This document shows, piece by piece, positions 8,902 through 18,176 of a DNA stretch of 64,000 nt (position 1 is its first letter; the number at the start of each line of letters is the position of its first letter). A model generated the notes under the pieces. The model was not told the DNA's origin and did not search any database. It was given only the letters and a program-made list of their open reading frames with translations. The translations under genes and the position numbers were made by a program. Origin of the DNA: Prolixibacteraceae bacterium UBA1413 (GTDB taxonomy: Bacteria > Bacteroidota > Bacteroidia > Bacteroidales > Prolixibacteraceae). The stretch covers positions 1-64,000 of the forward strand of contig DBPT01000006.1 of assembly GCA_002304925.1 (NCBI GenBank), in the 5' to 3' direction.

Positions 8902-11775
8902 ATGTTAACATTCTATTTTATGAAATTTTATGACAGTTACCAGCAGCCAGGCAGTTTGCACAACCGGCGGCAGGACAAACCGATCCACCCGCAGTTTTTT
9001 TTGCTGCACGGGTTGTTACTTTTCTGCGTTATGATCCTGCCTTTCCTGGCCGGTGCCGCCCTGAAGCCTGAGCGCCTCCTCTGCGAATACCTTAATAATC
9101 CCATGGCCATCGACATTGCCAGGCCACGTCTTTCCTGGGTCAACATCCCCGGAAGGCATGACCATGGCCAGATTCAGACGGCCTATGAAATCAGGGTCGC
9201 AGGAAGCCGTGAGGATCTTACTGCCGGCAAAAACCTGGGCTGGGCTTCAGGAAAAGTCCTTTCCGGGAACTCCCTGAACATCAGGTATGCAGGGGAACCG
9301 CTGGCCTCATGCCAGGAGTGCTGGTGGCAGGTCAGGGTATGGGACCGTCACGGCAGGGTGAGTGCCTGGAGTCCACCGGCATACTGGGGCATGGGACTAT
9401 TGGAACCATCAGACTGGCAGGCCCGCTGGATCGGCGCCCCATGGGAAGGGCAAGATCCCCTGCCCCGGCCTCCTTATCCCCGGAGTGCCAAACATGCCGG
9501 CTTCCGCCATCGTCCCGCCGGGGAGATGCCCTCCCCCGCCCCCCTCCTCAGGAAAAGCTTTACAATAGAACGTCCCATACAGTCGGCCAAGGCCTATGTG
9601 ACCGGACTGGGATTTTTCGAGTTCTACATCAACGGCACGAAAGCCGGCGATGACGTCATGGTCCCTGCCGTCTCCCTGTACGGTCCTCGCATAAGTGCCG
9701 GGGAAATCGGTATTATGACCGGCAACAACTTCAGCGAATACCGGGTTTTCTACCTCTGTTACGACATCACCGGCCTCCTCCGTTCCGGCAAAAACGCCGC
9801 TGGGGTCATCCTGGGAAACGGCTTTTTCAATCCCGGGAATTACTGGTGCCAAGGATACGGCACGCCCCGCTTCCTGGGCCAGATTCACATCACTTATGCC
9901 GACGGCAGCAGGGAGGTGATCGCCAGCGGGCCGGACTGGAAAGCCTCCCCCTCACCCATTCTCCTCGACAATGTGTATGACGGCGAGCATTACGACGCCC
10001 GGAAGGAGCAAGCGGGATGGGCAGAACCCGGATTTGACGATACCGGATGGGAGGCCGCCGCCTTACGCAAACCACCGGGCGGGACCCTTCAAGCCCAGAC
10101 AGCCCCCCCTGACCGCATCATGGAAAGGCTGGCACCGGTGAAAACCACAAAACTTGGCGAAGGCCACTATCTCGTCGACTTCGGTGAGGAGATCTCCGGT
10201 TGGCTACGCATCATCAGGGTGAAGGGAGAGGCGGGACGGCGCATCGATATCCGCTATCGCTGCGAGTCGGCAGTGGGCGACAATTCCTACACCCTGAAGG
10301 GAGAAGGATTTGAATCATATTCCTCCCGCTTTACCTGGTTTGTCTTCCGGGAGGCGGAGATTCTCAACTGGCCCGGAGAGCTCCGCCCCGGAGACATCAT
10401 CGCCGAGGCGGTCTATTCCGATGTCTCAACCACCGGCCATTTTATCAGTTCCGACACTCTTTTCAACAAAATTCATAAAATATGGAGACGCAGCCAGACT
10501 GACAACTTCCACGGAGGGGTGGCGAGCGACTGTCCCCACCGGGAGCGCTCCCCCTATACCGGCGACGGGCAGGTGGCCTGCGTGACGGTAATGCACAATT
10601 TCGACACCCGGGCGTTTTATACCAAGTGGATCGGCGACATGCGGGGGGCCCAGAATCCGGATAACGGCTACGTCCCCAACGGGGCTCCCTGGCAACCCGG
10701 ATGCGGGGGCGGTCCCGCTTGGGGTGCCGCCATCTGCATCATGCCCCGGGAGTTTTACCTCCATTACGGAGACACGACGATTCTCCGCGACAACTATGAC
10801 GCCATGAAGGGATACCTCCGCTATATGCTCACGTGGACCTCCCCCGAAGGGATCATGCATTCAAAGGCCCCCGATCCCGGAAGTCCCAACCGGTGGATCA
10901 ATCTAGGCGACTGGTGCGCTCCCGGGGAACTTCCTCCCGATGAAATGGTCCACACCTTCTACCTTTGGCGCTGCGCCTCCTTCACCGCCACCAGCGCCAT
11001 GGTCCTGGGCAAAACCACCGAAGCCGCGGAATACCAGAGGCTGGCGGAAAACACAGCCGCAGCCTTCCACAGCCATTTCTACGACGAAGCCACGGGCAGC
11101 TACGGTCCCCGTGGGGGCAACATCCTGGCCCTGCGCATGGGCGTTCCGGAAAACAGGAAAGAAAGGGTGCTGGCCGCCCTCCGGGAGGATATCCGCCGCA
11201 ACAACGGCCACCTCGACACCGGTATCTTCGGAACCCAGTTCTTCTTTGAGGTGCTTTCGGAAAACGACATGCACGATCAGGCGTACGAGGCGATGAAGAA
11301 AACCACCCAACCCTCCTATGGTTGGTGGATTGCCCAGGGGGCAACCACTACCTGGGAGCAGTGGGACGGCGACAACTCCCGCAACCATCCCATGTTCGGA
11401 GGGGGAATCGTATGGTTCTACCGCCGGCTGGCTGGCCTAATGGTCGATCCTGAAAGCCCGGGATACCGCAATATCCTCTTCAGGCCGCAACCTGCCGGTG
11501 ATCTCACCCAGGCCGGCTATTCCCTCGAAACACCGCTTGGCATGGCAGCTTCGTCATGGAAAAAGGAAAAGGGATGGTTCCACCTCGAAATCACCGTTCC
11601 GGTCGGATCGACAGGAAAGGTATTCCTCCCCCTGAAACACGAAAACCTGCAAAAAGGAAAATCCCCGGTGGTCAGGATTTCAGGGAAACCGCGTTTCCTG
11701 GGATTGGAAGGAAATGAGGCCGTCTACGCGGTCACCCAGGGAAAAACGCGCTTTTCGGTCCGGATTTCCAAATAA
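8902..11775 (+). CDS. GH78-family alpha-L-rhamnosidase
   Basis: Hydrolase that releases L-rhamnose from rhamnogalacturonan, flavonoid glycosides or other rhamnosylated glycans. The 957-aa protein has the GH78 order: an N-terminal fibronectin-like domain (LLCEYLNNPMAIDIARPRLSW), Bac_rhamnosid_N-type jelly roll (SAKAYVTGLGFFEFYINGTK), the carbohydrate-binding region, and the (alpha/alpha)6 catalytic domain containing DCPHRERSPYTGDGQ (about residues 542-556) and GATTTWEQWDGD (about 812-823), then a C-terminal beta domain. The start is uncertain: ATGs at 8902 and 8920 both leave an unusually long N-region before the hydrophobic export segment. Its composition is clearly more GC-rich than the genes before it (38 of 60 bases G or C in a sampled line, against 23 of 60 in susC), hinting at a separate origin. 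Confidence 0.95.
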   Translation: MLTFYFMKFYDSYQQPGSLHNRRQDKPIHPQFFLLHGLLLFCVMILPFLAGAALKPERLLCEYLNNPMAIDIARPRLSWVNIPGRHDHGQIQTAYEIRVAGSREDLTAGKNLGWASGKVLSGNSLNIRYAGEPLASCQECWWQVRVWDRHGRVSAWSPPAYWGMGLLEPSDWQARWIGAPWEGQDPLPRPPYPRSAKHAGFRHRPAGEMPSPAPLLRKSFTIERPIQSAKAYVTGLGFFEFYINGTKAGDDVMVPAVSLYGPRISAGEIGIMTGNNFSEYRVFYLCYDITGLLRSGKNAAGVILGNGFFNPGNYWCQGYGTPRFLGQIHITYADGSREVIASGPDWKASPSPILLDNVYDGEHYDARKEQAGWAEPGFDDTGWEAAALRKPPGGTLQAQTAPPDRIMERLAPVKTTKLGEGHYLVDFGEEISGWLRIIRVKGEAGRRIDIRYRCESAVGDNSYTLKGEGFESYSSRFTWFVFREAEILNWPGELRPGDIIAEAVYSDVSTTGHFISSDTLFNKIHKIWRRSQTDNFHGGVASDCPHRERSPYTGDGQVACVTVMHNFDTRAFYTKWIGDMRGAQNPDNGYVPNGAPWQPGCGGGPAWGAAICIMPREFYLHYGDTTILRDNYDAMKGYLRYMLTWTSPEGIMHSKAPDPGSPNRWINLGDWCAPGELPPDEMVHTFYLWRCASFTATSAMVLGKTTEAAEYQRLAENTAAAFHSHFYDEATGSYGPRGGNILALRMGVPENRKERVLAALREDIRRNNGHLDTGIFGTQFFFEVLSENDMHDQAYEAMKKTTQPSYGWWIAQGATTTWEQWDGDNSRNHPMFGGGIVWFYRRLAGLMVDPESPGYRNILFRPQPAGDLTQAGYSLETPLGMAASSWKKEKGWFHLEITVPVGSTGKVFLPLKHENLQKGKSPVVRISGKPRFLGLEGNEAVYAVTQGKTRFSVRISK

Positions 11776-12180
11776 CCCTGGGTAAAACCAAACCCCCCTG
11801 AATTCCGGGTAATTTCCTGATAAATGCAGCTCATTTGAAGTGATTATCAGGCCATATGACTACGACATATTTATTCAGGGAACACCTCTGCCCTGAGGTG
11901 TTCTGGATTGTGTTGACGGTTACGCTCATTCATGCTTTTCAATTTAAATTAGTTGATAGTGTATCAAAAAGTGTGTCTTTACATCGGTGACTTAAAAAAA
12001 GTCTTCCCGGATTAGTTCTGCAATGAGTGATTGAAACAAAATGTAAAACTTAAAAAGTAGTTTAGTGATGCCAATCTTGTAAGGAATTACTGCCGGCATT
12101 TTCAACAAAAAGTTGACCCAATCCGACCCGGAATTTCCACCCCTTTCCCCCATTTTTTCCATCTTCTGGCAGAATTCTGG
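11776..12180. other. Long intergenic region between rhamnosidase and tRNA-Ala
   Basis: About 400 bp without a supported gene. It contains a perfect 9-bp inverted repeat (GAACACCTC 11880-11888, GAGGTGTTC 11895-11903, 6-nt loop) with no T-run on either strand, possibly a weak terminator for the rhamnosidase gene. The stretch around 11,950-11,985 (AGTGTATCAAAAAGTGTGTC) is AT-rich and quasi-repetitive. The minus-strand reading frames here run into the tRNA gene and are spurious. This is the boundary between the glycan-utilisation cluster and the tRNA. Confidence 0.5.
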
Positions 12181-12222
12181 CAAAAAGAAAAGAGTCACAG
12201 ATTTTGACTTCTGTAACTCTTT
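12181..12222 (-). terminator. Terminator of the tRNA-Ala transcript
   Basis: On the minus strand, directly 3' of the tRNA, AAAGAGT and ACTCTTT arms (12216-12222 with 12189-12195) plus an inner CTGT/ACAG stem form a hairpin followed by TTTTCTTTTTG. It gives the tRNA gene a defined end. Confidence 0.75.
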
Positions 12223-12233
12223 CATAATCAGGG

Positions 12234-12307
12234 TGGAGAATATCGGAATCGAACCGATGACCTTTTGACTGCCAGTCAAACGCTCTAGCCAACTGAGCTA
12301 ATCCCCC
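12234..12307 (-). tRNA. tRNA-Ala, anticodon GGC
   Basis: Read on the minus strand the gene folds as a cloverleaf. The acceptor arms GGGGGAT and ATTCTCC pair with G.U at 3:70 and 5:68. The D-arm is TAGCTCAGTTGG, the anticodon stem TTTGA/TCAAA has loop CTGGCAG (anticodon GGC), and the T-arm contains GGTTCGATTCC. The G3.U70 pair is the main identity element for alanyl-tRNA synthetase, which supports the alanine assignment independently of the anticodon. The discriminator base is A; CCA is not encoded. The gene stands alone, not in an rRNA operon, and its 3' end faces the glycan-utilisation cluster. Confidence 0.97.
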
Positions 12308-12318
12308 GTTTGAGCCGA

Positions 12319-12347
12319 CAAAGATAAAAATATTTTTAATCTACAAA
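12319..12347 (-). promoter_or_regulatory. Promoter of tRNA-Ala
   Basis: On the minus strand TTTG (12344-12347) is followed after 17 bp by a perfect Bacteroidota -7 box TATCTTTG (12319-12326), and the tRNA begins 11 bp further on. The spacing is within the range known for TTG-N17-23-TAnnTTTG promoters. Confidence 0.7.
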
Positions 12348-12476
12348 CAGTTACAAAAATGGAAAATTTACTTCACGACATTAGAATGTTATTATTCCCG
12401 GACCAATGTGGTCAAGGCTACCGGCTTTTGCAAAGGAGGAAAGGAAAAGAGAAAGAGTGGATGTGAAACCCGGAAA

Positions 12477-15400
12477 CTATTCAACCATCATCCTTTCAAT
12501 ATCAACCTTCTGCCTGTAGCCCTTTCTGCCTTGACCGGAATGGAGAATTTTGTACATCACCGGCACTACTATCAATGTCAGGAATGTGGATAACATCATC
12601 CCTCCGATTACAACCCATGCCAGACCGTTCCTCAGTTCTGCCCCTGATCCTTTCGACAGGGCAACCGGAAGCATCCCGATAATGGTAGAAAGCGCCGTCA
12701 TGAGGATCGGGCGTGTACGTATCCGCACCGCCTGAATGAGTGCATCATTGATCTCCTTGCCCTCCTTTATCGCATCATTGGCAAAGTCAACAAGCAGTAT
12801 GGCATTCTTCCCGACGAGTCCGATAAGCATGACAAGTCCCAGCATGCCGTAAACACTCAGTGCTGTGTTCGTCATCGCAAGTGCCAGTATGGCTCCCAGG
12901 ATCGCGAAAGGAATTGAAAAAAGAATAGCAAAGGGGTCTGTCCAGTTATTGTACAGCACAACAAGGGATAGATAAATAAGTATGATAGAAAGGAGAAGAG
13001 CCCCGGTCATCACTGTCATTGAATCACTCATCGACCGCATGTCGCCTGTTACAATCAGTTTGGTCCCCCGCGGTTTACTCATCCTCTCTATCCGGTCACG
13101 GAATTCCTGTGATACCTCTCCCGGAGATGCACCCAGAACCTGTGAACGGATTGTGACTGAACTGTTGCGGTTGAATCTTTCCAGCCTGCTCGGACCTGTC
13201 CCGAGACTGATATCTGCAAACTGCGAGAGACGAATTGCCTCTCCCCTGCTGTTTATGAAGGTAAGATTGCTGACATCCTCCACCTGTTCCCTGTATGCCT
13301 TGTCAGCCCTTATATTAATATCATATTCATAGTTGTTCTCAGTGTACTTGAGTGAGTTGTTTCCCTGGTATGTCATCTGCATCGTAAAACCGACATTGTC
13401 GAGCGTCAGACCAAGTGCTGACATCTTGTCACGGTCGACAGATACATTTATTTCGGGTGTTCCGCGTTCAACTGACAGTTCCTGCTGCATCGTGCCGGGG
13501 ATTGACCGCATTACTTCCAGTGCCCGGTCGGCAAAGATCATCACGGAATCAGCATCATTGCCGGTGATAACGTATTCAACCGCTGCCTTCGCGGCCTGCC
13601 CCGTCACGGCAACACTGAAAATTTTTACTTTCGCATCAACAAGATAATCAGAGAGCGGTTTCTTGATTTTTGCAATGTAAATCCTGGTATTTTCCTCACG
13701 TTGCCTGGCCGGCACCATCTTCACGTTAAGCTCCGCGAGGTAAGGTGATCCCTGCGTACTCTGGGTGTTGTCGCTTGTAAGCCCCACCATCGTGACAACC
13801 TTGGTAACCTCAGGTTTCACCCGGAACCAGTCCTCGGCTTTCCTGACAAGTGCATTCGATTCTTCAAGTGATATGTCCCTGGGCATTTCAAGTTGCACTA
13901 TAAACTCACCCCTGTCCACTTCAGGCAGGAACTCAAACCCAATGAAACCCAGCGGGAAAAGCGAAAACACTGCAACCGTAATCACAAGAATGATCAGGGC
14001 AAGCCACCTTTTGTGGAAAAGCGACCATTTCATCAATCGGGAGACCCATGCCCCGAATAACTCTATCATTTTTTCAAACCACATCAGGAACTTTTCATAC
14101 AGGTTTTTTCCTGACAGCACATGAATGTTTCCATACCGTGAAGTAAGGAGAGGCACAAGTGTAAGAGCGGCAAGAAGGCTTACGAGTATTGAAAAAATAA
14201 TCACTCCGCAGAACTGTCTGAGAATGTCTGAAACAAGCGTCTTGGTCAGGGCAATGGGCAGGAATACAATCACAAGGACAATTGTTATTGAGACCACCGT
14301 AAACCCGATCTCCCTTATTGCATCCCATGAAGCACGCACCCGGTTTTTCCCCATCTCAATATGCCGGTAAACGTTTTCAATTACCACAATTGCATCGTCC
14401 ACAAGTATCCCGATAACCAGCGAGAGGCCAAGCAGTGACATGAGGTTAAGCGAGAAATTGAAAAGATTCATGCCGATGAATGTCGAGATCAGTGACACGG
14501 GCACGACAATCATTACCACTATGGCATTCCTGATATTGTGAAGGAAGATCAACATCACCAGTGATACAAGCAATACTGCCAGGAGCAGGTCTGTCAGCAC
14601 CGAGGAGATTGACTCGCGTGTGAAGTCGGTGGAGTCCTGCGCAATCTCCATCTTAAGACCGTTCTCCGAGAATTCATTTTCAAGTGACGCTATTGTTTTG
14701 CGGATGTTATTGCTGACATCCACGGCGTTGGCATCTGACTGCTTGTAAATATTTATGAGTATTGCCTCTTCCCCGTTCACCCTTGCGAGGCTTGACGGAT
14801 CCTTTATTGCATCGGTGATTTCCGCTATATCCTGTAACCTTATATGTGATCCTGTCGGGGTTGTCATTACCACGAGATTCCGTATTTCACTGACGTCCGT
14901 GAATTTGCCTGAAAGGCGGACGGCGGTCTGGGTCTCCGGATTCCGGATGCTTCCTGTGGGGAAGTCAAGGTTTGAAGCCCTGATAACTCCCTGTATCTGG
15001 GCAGGTGTGACACCAAGGGCACGCATCCGCGTGGCATCGAGGTTCACCTGTATCTCTCTCTGCAATCCTCCGATCAAAATCCCCTTCGAGACCCCCTTAA
15101 TTCCCGAGAGTTGCGGGAGAATACGCTTGTCCATCAGGTCATAAAACTGTGTCGCCTCGAGATCTGATGTTGCAGATAAAATTATTATTGCCTTGTCATC
15201 AACAGTCACCTTGGATATTACCGGTGACAGAACCGACACCGGCAGCTGTGATCTCTTTGCATCGATATAATTCTGGGCATCGGCTATTGACTTGTCTATG
15301 TCAGTGCCATATGTGAACGTGACAAAAAGCATCGACAGGCTTTCATAGGAATATGACTGTATCTTGTCAATGCCTTCCATGCTCGAGAGAGCATCCTCAA

Positions 15401-15599
15401 CCTTGCGGGTGACCGAGTTTTCCACCTCCGTGGGTGATGCACCCGGGTAAACGATCTGGACATTTATAACTGGCGGAGTGAATTTCGGCATCAGCTCGGC
15501 GCTCAGGTTTCTATAGCCGATATAGCCAAGGATTGAAAGCACCGAAAACAATACAATTACATATATCGGCCGCTTTATTGATATTTCTGATATTCTCAT
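12477..15599 (-). CDS. RND-family efflux pump, inner-membrane permease
   Basis: Proton-driven drug or metabolite exporter of the HAE1 (AcrB/MexB) type; 1040 aa is the family length. It begins with the family start ISIKRPIYVIVLFSVLSILG and has twelve predicted membrane segments with two large periplasmic loops. Proton-relay residues are visible: the Asp pair in GILVDDAIVVIENV (around residue 400) and the Lys in GLVGKNAILLVDFA (around residue 933). It is the last gene of a TetR-TolC-adaptor-pump operon, about 50 bp after the adaptor. The substrate cannot be read from sequence. Part of this long gene is shadowed by plus-strand frames without meaning. Confidence 0.96.
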   Translation of the reverse strand: MRISEISIKRPIYVIVLFSVLSILGYIGYRNLSAELMPKFTPPVINVQIVYPGASPTEVENSVTRKVEDALSSMEGIDKIQSYSYESLSMLFVTFTYGTDIDKSIADAQNYIDAKRSQLPVSVLSPVISKVTVDDKAIIILSATSDLEATQFYDLMDKRILPQLSGIKGVSKGILIGGLQREIQVNLDATRMRALGVTPAQIQGVIRASNLDFPTGSIRNPETQTAVRLSGKFTDVSEIRNLVVMTTPTGSHIRLQDIAEITDAIKDPSSLARVNGEEAILINIYKQSDANAVDVSNNIRKTIASLENEFSENGLKMEIAQDSTDFTRESISSVLTDLLLAVLLVSLVMLIFLHNIRNAIVVMIVVPVSLISTFIGMNLFNFSLNLMSLLGLSLVIGILVDDAIVVIENVYRHIEMGKNRVRASWDAIREIGFTVVSITIVLVIVFLPIALTKTLVSDILRQFCGVIIFSILVSLLAALTLVPLLTSRYGNIHVLSGKNLYEKFLMWFEKMIELFGAWVSRLMKWSLFHKRWLALIILVITVAVFSLFPLGFIGFEFLPEVDRGEFIVQLEMPRDISLEESNALVRKAEDWFRVKPEVTKVVTMVGLTSDNTQSTQGSPYLAELNVKMVPARQREENTRIYIAKIKKPLSDYLVDAKVKIFSVAVTGQAAKAAVEYVITGNDADSVMIFADRALEVMRSIPGTMQQELSVERGTPEINVSVDRDKMSALGLTLDNVGFTMQMTYQGNNSLKYTENNYEYDINIRADKAYREQVEDVSNLTFINSRGEAIRLSQFADISLGTGPSRLERFNRNSSVTIRSQVLGASPGEVSQEFRDRIERMSKPRGTKLIVTGDMRSMSDSMTVMTGALLLSIILIYLSLVVLYNNWTDPFAILFSIPFAILGAILALAMTNTALSVYGMLGLVMLIGLVGKNAILLVDFANDAIKEGKEINDALIQAVRIRTRPILMTALSTIIGMLPVALSKGSGAELRNGLAWVVIGGMMLSTFLTLIVVPVMYKILHSGQGRKGYRQKVDIERMMVE

Positions 15600-15648
15600 T
15601 TTGATTTATTTAGTCAATTCAGAACCTTACTTTTTCCGGAATGGCAGC

Positions 15649-16713
15649 TTACCGGTCTGCTTTGTTCATTACAGATACCCCGTCGGATACGTTGATAAGT
15701 CCTGAGACTATTATGCTGTCACCTGCCTGCAGCCCGCTGATTATCTCTACCTTATTGCCCGTCATGGGGCCAACGATCACCTCCTTTTCAGCAGCCCTGC
15801 CGCCGGTAACGGTATAGACTTTCGCATTTTTGACACTTCCGGCAATGGCGCTCCTGGGGATCATTATCGCTTTTTCCGCTGATGCAATATCAAAATATGC
15901 AGTAACATACATGCCGGCTTTCAGTTCCTTCTTGTCACGACCCGAAACCGAAATCTCCACAGGATAATTCATTGACCTGTCAGCCTTTGATCCGACAAAG
16001 GTGATTGTCCCGGCGTATTCCTCTCCGGGAAATGCATCGCATTTGATTCTAACATCCTGACCTTTTTTGAGGAGAAGCACCTGTCGTTCCGTGACATTGC
16101 ACCATGCTTTGAGCTGTGAGTCATCGATAATGTCAAACAGCCTTGCACCCGGATTGAGAAAAGCTCCGACCTCGACATATCGCTTTATTACTGTCCCGGA
16201 AATCGGTGATTTGATCCTTGCATCGGCAAGCCGGCGCCTGCTGCTGATATACCTGCTCTCGGCAGCAATGAACTGCGTTCTTATCGCTTCAAGCTGCTGA
16301 TCGGTCACCCCGCCGCTTTTGTTTGCATTGGTAAAGCGTTCAAGGTCAGTCTTCAGGGTATTGTATGCTGCCTCACTGGCTGCAAAATCAGCTTGCAGCA
16401 TTTCCTCATCAGCCTGAACAAGCACCTGACCCTTGCTCACGTGAGTGCCTTCATCGGCAAATACTTCCAGAACCCGCCCTGATACATCGGAAACAAAGGA
16501 GAGTTCACGAAAAGCTTCAAGTGAACCATTTGATGAGAAACTCAGATCAGCCTGCTCTTCTTTTACCACATCTATCCCTACGGTGACAACCGTCGATACT
16601 TCAGATGCAAGCCTGGTTCTTTCAAGGGTGCGTTTCCTGTTTAACATCAGGATTAATACTATTACCGCTATCAGACCTATGAGTACGAGAATTGATTTTA
16701 ATTTTTTCATCAT
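15649..16713 (-). CDS. RND efflux periplasmic adaptor (membrane fusion protein)
   Basis: Periplasmic adaptor linking the RND pump to the outer-membrane channel. The 354-aa protein has an N-terminal membrane anchor (about residues 5-23, SILVLIGLIAVIVLILML) rather than a clear lipobox. A lipoyl-type half-motif follows (GRVLEVFADEGTHVSKGQVL), then a coiled-coil hairpin (about 105-165), the returning lipoyl half (KSPISGTVIKRYVEVGAF) and a beta-barrel/membrane-proximal region ending VSDGVSVMNK. Two consecutive ATGs (16713 and 16710) are possible starts. The gene is between the TolC-type and pump genes on the same strand. Confidence 0.94.
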   Translation of the reverse strand: MMKKLKSILVLIGLIAVIVLILMLNRKRTLERTRLASEVSTVVTVGIDVVKEEQADLSFSSNGSLEAFRELSFVSDVSGRVLEVFADEGTHVSKGQVLVQADEEMLQADFAASEAAYNTLKTDLERFTNANKSGGVTDQQLEAIRTQFIAAESRYISSRRRLADARIKSPISGTVIKRYVEVGAFLNPGARLFDIIDDSQLKAWCNVTERQVLLLKKGQDVRIKCDAFPGEEYAGTITFVGSKADRSMNYPVEISVSGRDKKELKAGMYVTAYFDIASAEKAIMIPRSAIAGSVKNAKVYTVTGGRAAEKEVIVGPMTGNKVEIISGLQAGDSIIVSGLINVSDGVSVMNKADR

Positions 16714-16808
16714 CTTTAGAATTTTGCCTCTCCCGGTTGCCCTGTCAGGACTCCCGGTTCTGCTGTCTGTATTATTATTTTATCCTTATATTTTGCATGT
16801 TTTCAGAA

Positions 16809-18176
16809 TCACCTGACAAGCTCCCTGATGGTGCCGCTGGCCTTGCGAAGCTCCACATAGGCCTTCATGAAATTATTCAGTGCATCGGCATAGCTCATCT
16901 GCGCCTGTATAAGCGAGGAGTTTGAATTGAGAACATCTGACATTGAGGCAATGCCCTGCGAATAGTTCCTTTCGGTGACGCGGTACACCTCTTCTGCCAT
17001 TGCCATGTTCGCCTTCTGGATCTGGATGGCATTGCGACTGTCTTCCAGCTTTAACAACGCATTCTTATGGGCCATGCTGAGCGATTGCTTAAGAATTGCT
17101 TCGTCTTCCCTGACTTTGAGGAGTTCAAAATTGGCCTGCTTTATCTTCGAGCTCCGTGAAAGCCCTCCGAACAAGGGGATACGCAGGTTCAACGCTGCCA
17201 TCGATGATCCGAACCAGTAATTGGTCTCCCCTCTGAAAAATTCATCTGATACTCCGGTGTAGTTATAGTTTATCATCGCGGTCAGAACAGGAAAATTTTC
17301 ATAAATGGCTGCCTTTTTCTGCAATTGCTGCAGATTTTGCTGACGGTTCAGCATTTTGTACGATGTCTGAAGGTTGGGATCAAAATCCTGAAAATCTCCG
17401 ATATTTGTCTGGATGTCAAATATTTCAGGATTGATCTTCTCAATTTCAAGCTGTTCTGAAATATCCATACCCATCTGAAGCTTCAGAAGGTTCTTCTGCA
17501 CTTCCACGGCATTGATGACCGATGCCCTTTGAGTGGACATATTCGTTCTTGTGACTTTCAACCTGTCAAGGTCAACTTTTCTGATCAGCCCGCTGGCGTA
17601 ACTTGTCTCCATAGATATCAGGACAGAATCCATGATTTCAATGCTTCTGCCAAACATTCCGGCAGCGTATTCAGTTGCCTGAATTGCATAAAACAGGTTG
17701 GCTGTCTGACTGATAACATCTTCCTCTCTGGCTTCGGCCGCCAATGAGGTCAGCTCTTCGGCCGTTCTGGCGATATCCACCGCATTGAACAGTGAGAGGT
17801 TAACAATCTGCTGGTTCAGGACAGCTCCTATTCCCGCTGTATAGTTGGTTCCCATTTCAATGGTCATATATTTGGCCGCATTGGGATCCTGCATACCCGG
17901 AGGAAGAAATTCATTCATGAAATTTGGCATTATGAACCTCGATTTCTGTATGTTGTAATTCAGGTTGCCGGTGCCTGATACCTGTGGCAACAATGCACCA
18001 AGGATCTCCTGCCTGGCCTGAGCCGATTTCTCTTTGTCGAACTGGGCCTTCCTGATATTATGGTTGTTCTCCAGTGCAAATTTCAGGCAGCCCTGGAGAT
18101 CGTAAACCTGCTGTGCGCCGATATTGGCACACATACAGATTAGTCCTGTAAATAAAATAGTTCTGGCTCTATTCAT
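16809..18176 (-). CDS. TolC-family outer-membrane efflux channel
   Basis: Outer-membrane channel for the tripartite pump encoded downstream. The 455 aa include a signal peptide (cleavage near NIGAQQ) and the internally duplicated long-helix pattern of TolC, with LQGCLKFALENNHNIRKAQ near the N-terminus and the repeat helices ERNYSQGIASMSDVLNS near residue 400. Its start overlaps the stop of the TetR gene by 8 bp (18169-18176), so translation is probably coupled and the regulator and pump share one transcript. Confidence 0.93.
   Translation of the reverse strand: MNRARTILFTGLICMCANIGAQQVYDLQGCLKFALENNHNIRKAQFDKEKSAQARQEILGALLPQVSGTGNLNYNIQKSRFIMPNFMNEFLPPGMQDPNAAKYMTIEMGTNYTAGIGAVLNQQIVNLSLFNAVDIARTAEELTSLAAEAREEDVISQTANLFYAIQATEYAAGMFGRSIEIMDSVLISMETSYASGLIRKVDLDRLKVTRTNMSTQRASVINAVEVQKNLLKLQMGMDISEQLEIEKINPEIFDIQTNIGDFQDFDPNLQTSYKMLNRQQNLQQLQKKAAIYENFPVLTAMINYNYTGVSDEFFRGETNYWFGSSMAALNLRIPLFGGLSRSSKIKQANFELLKVREDEAILKQSLSMAHKNALLKLEDSRNAIQIQKANMAMAEEVYRVTERNYSQGIASMSDVLNSNSSLIQAQMSYADALNNFMKAYVELRKASGTIRELVR

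Noticed and set aside
10903..11388. Long antisense frames inside the rhamnosidase gene (up to 161 codons)
   Set aside because: GC-rich genes lack stop codons on other frames; the proteins read as shadow sequence and the GH78 frame is unequivocal.
11992..12292. Minus-strand frames overlapping the tRNA-Ala gene
   Set aside because: They run through the tRNA and its terminator, so they cannot be functional protein genes.
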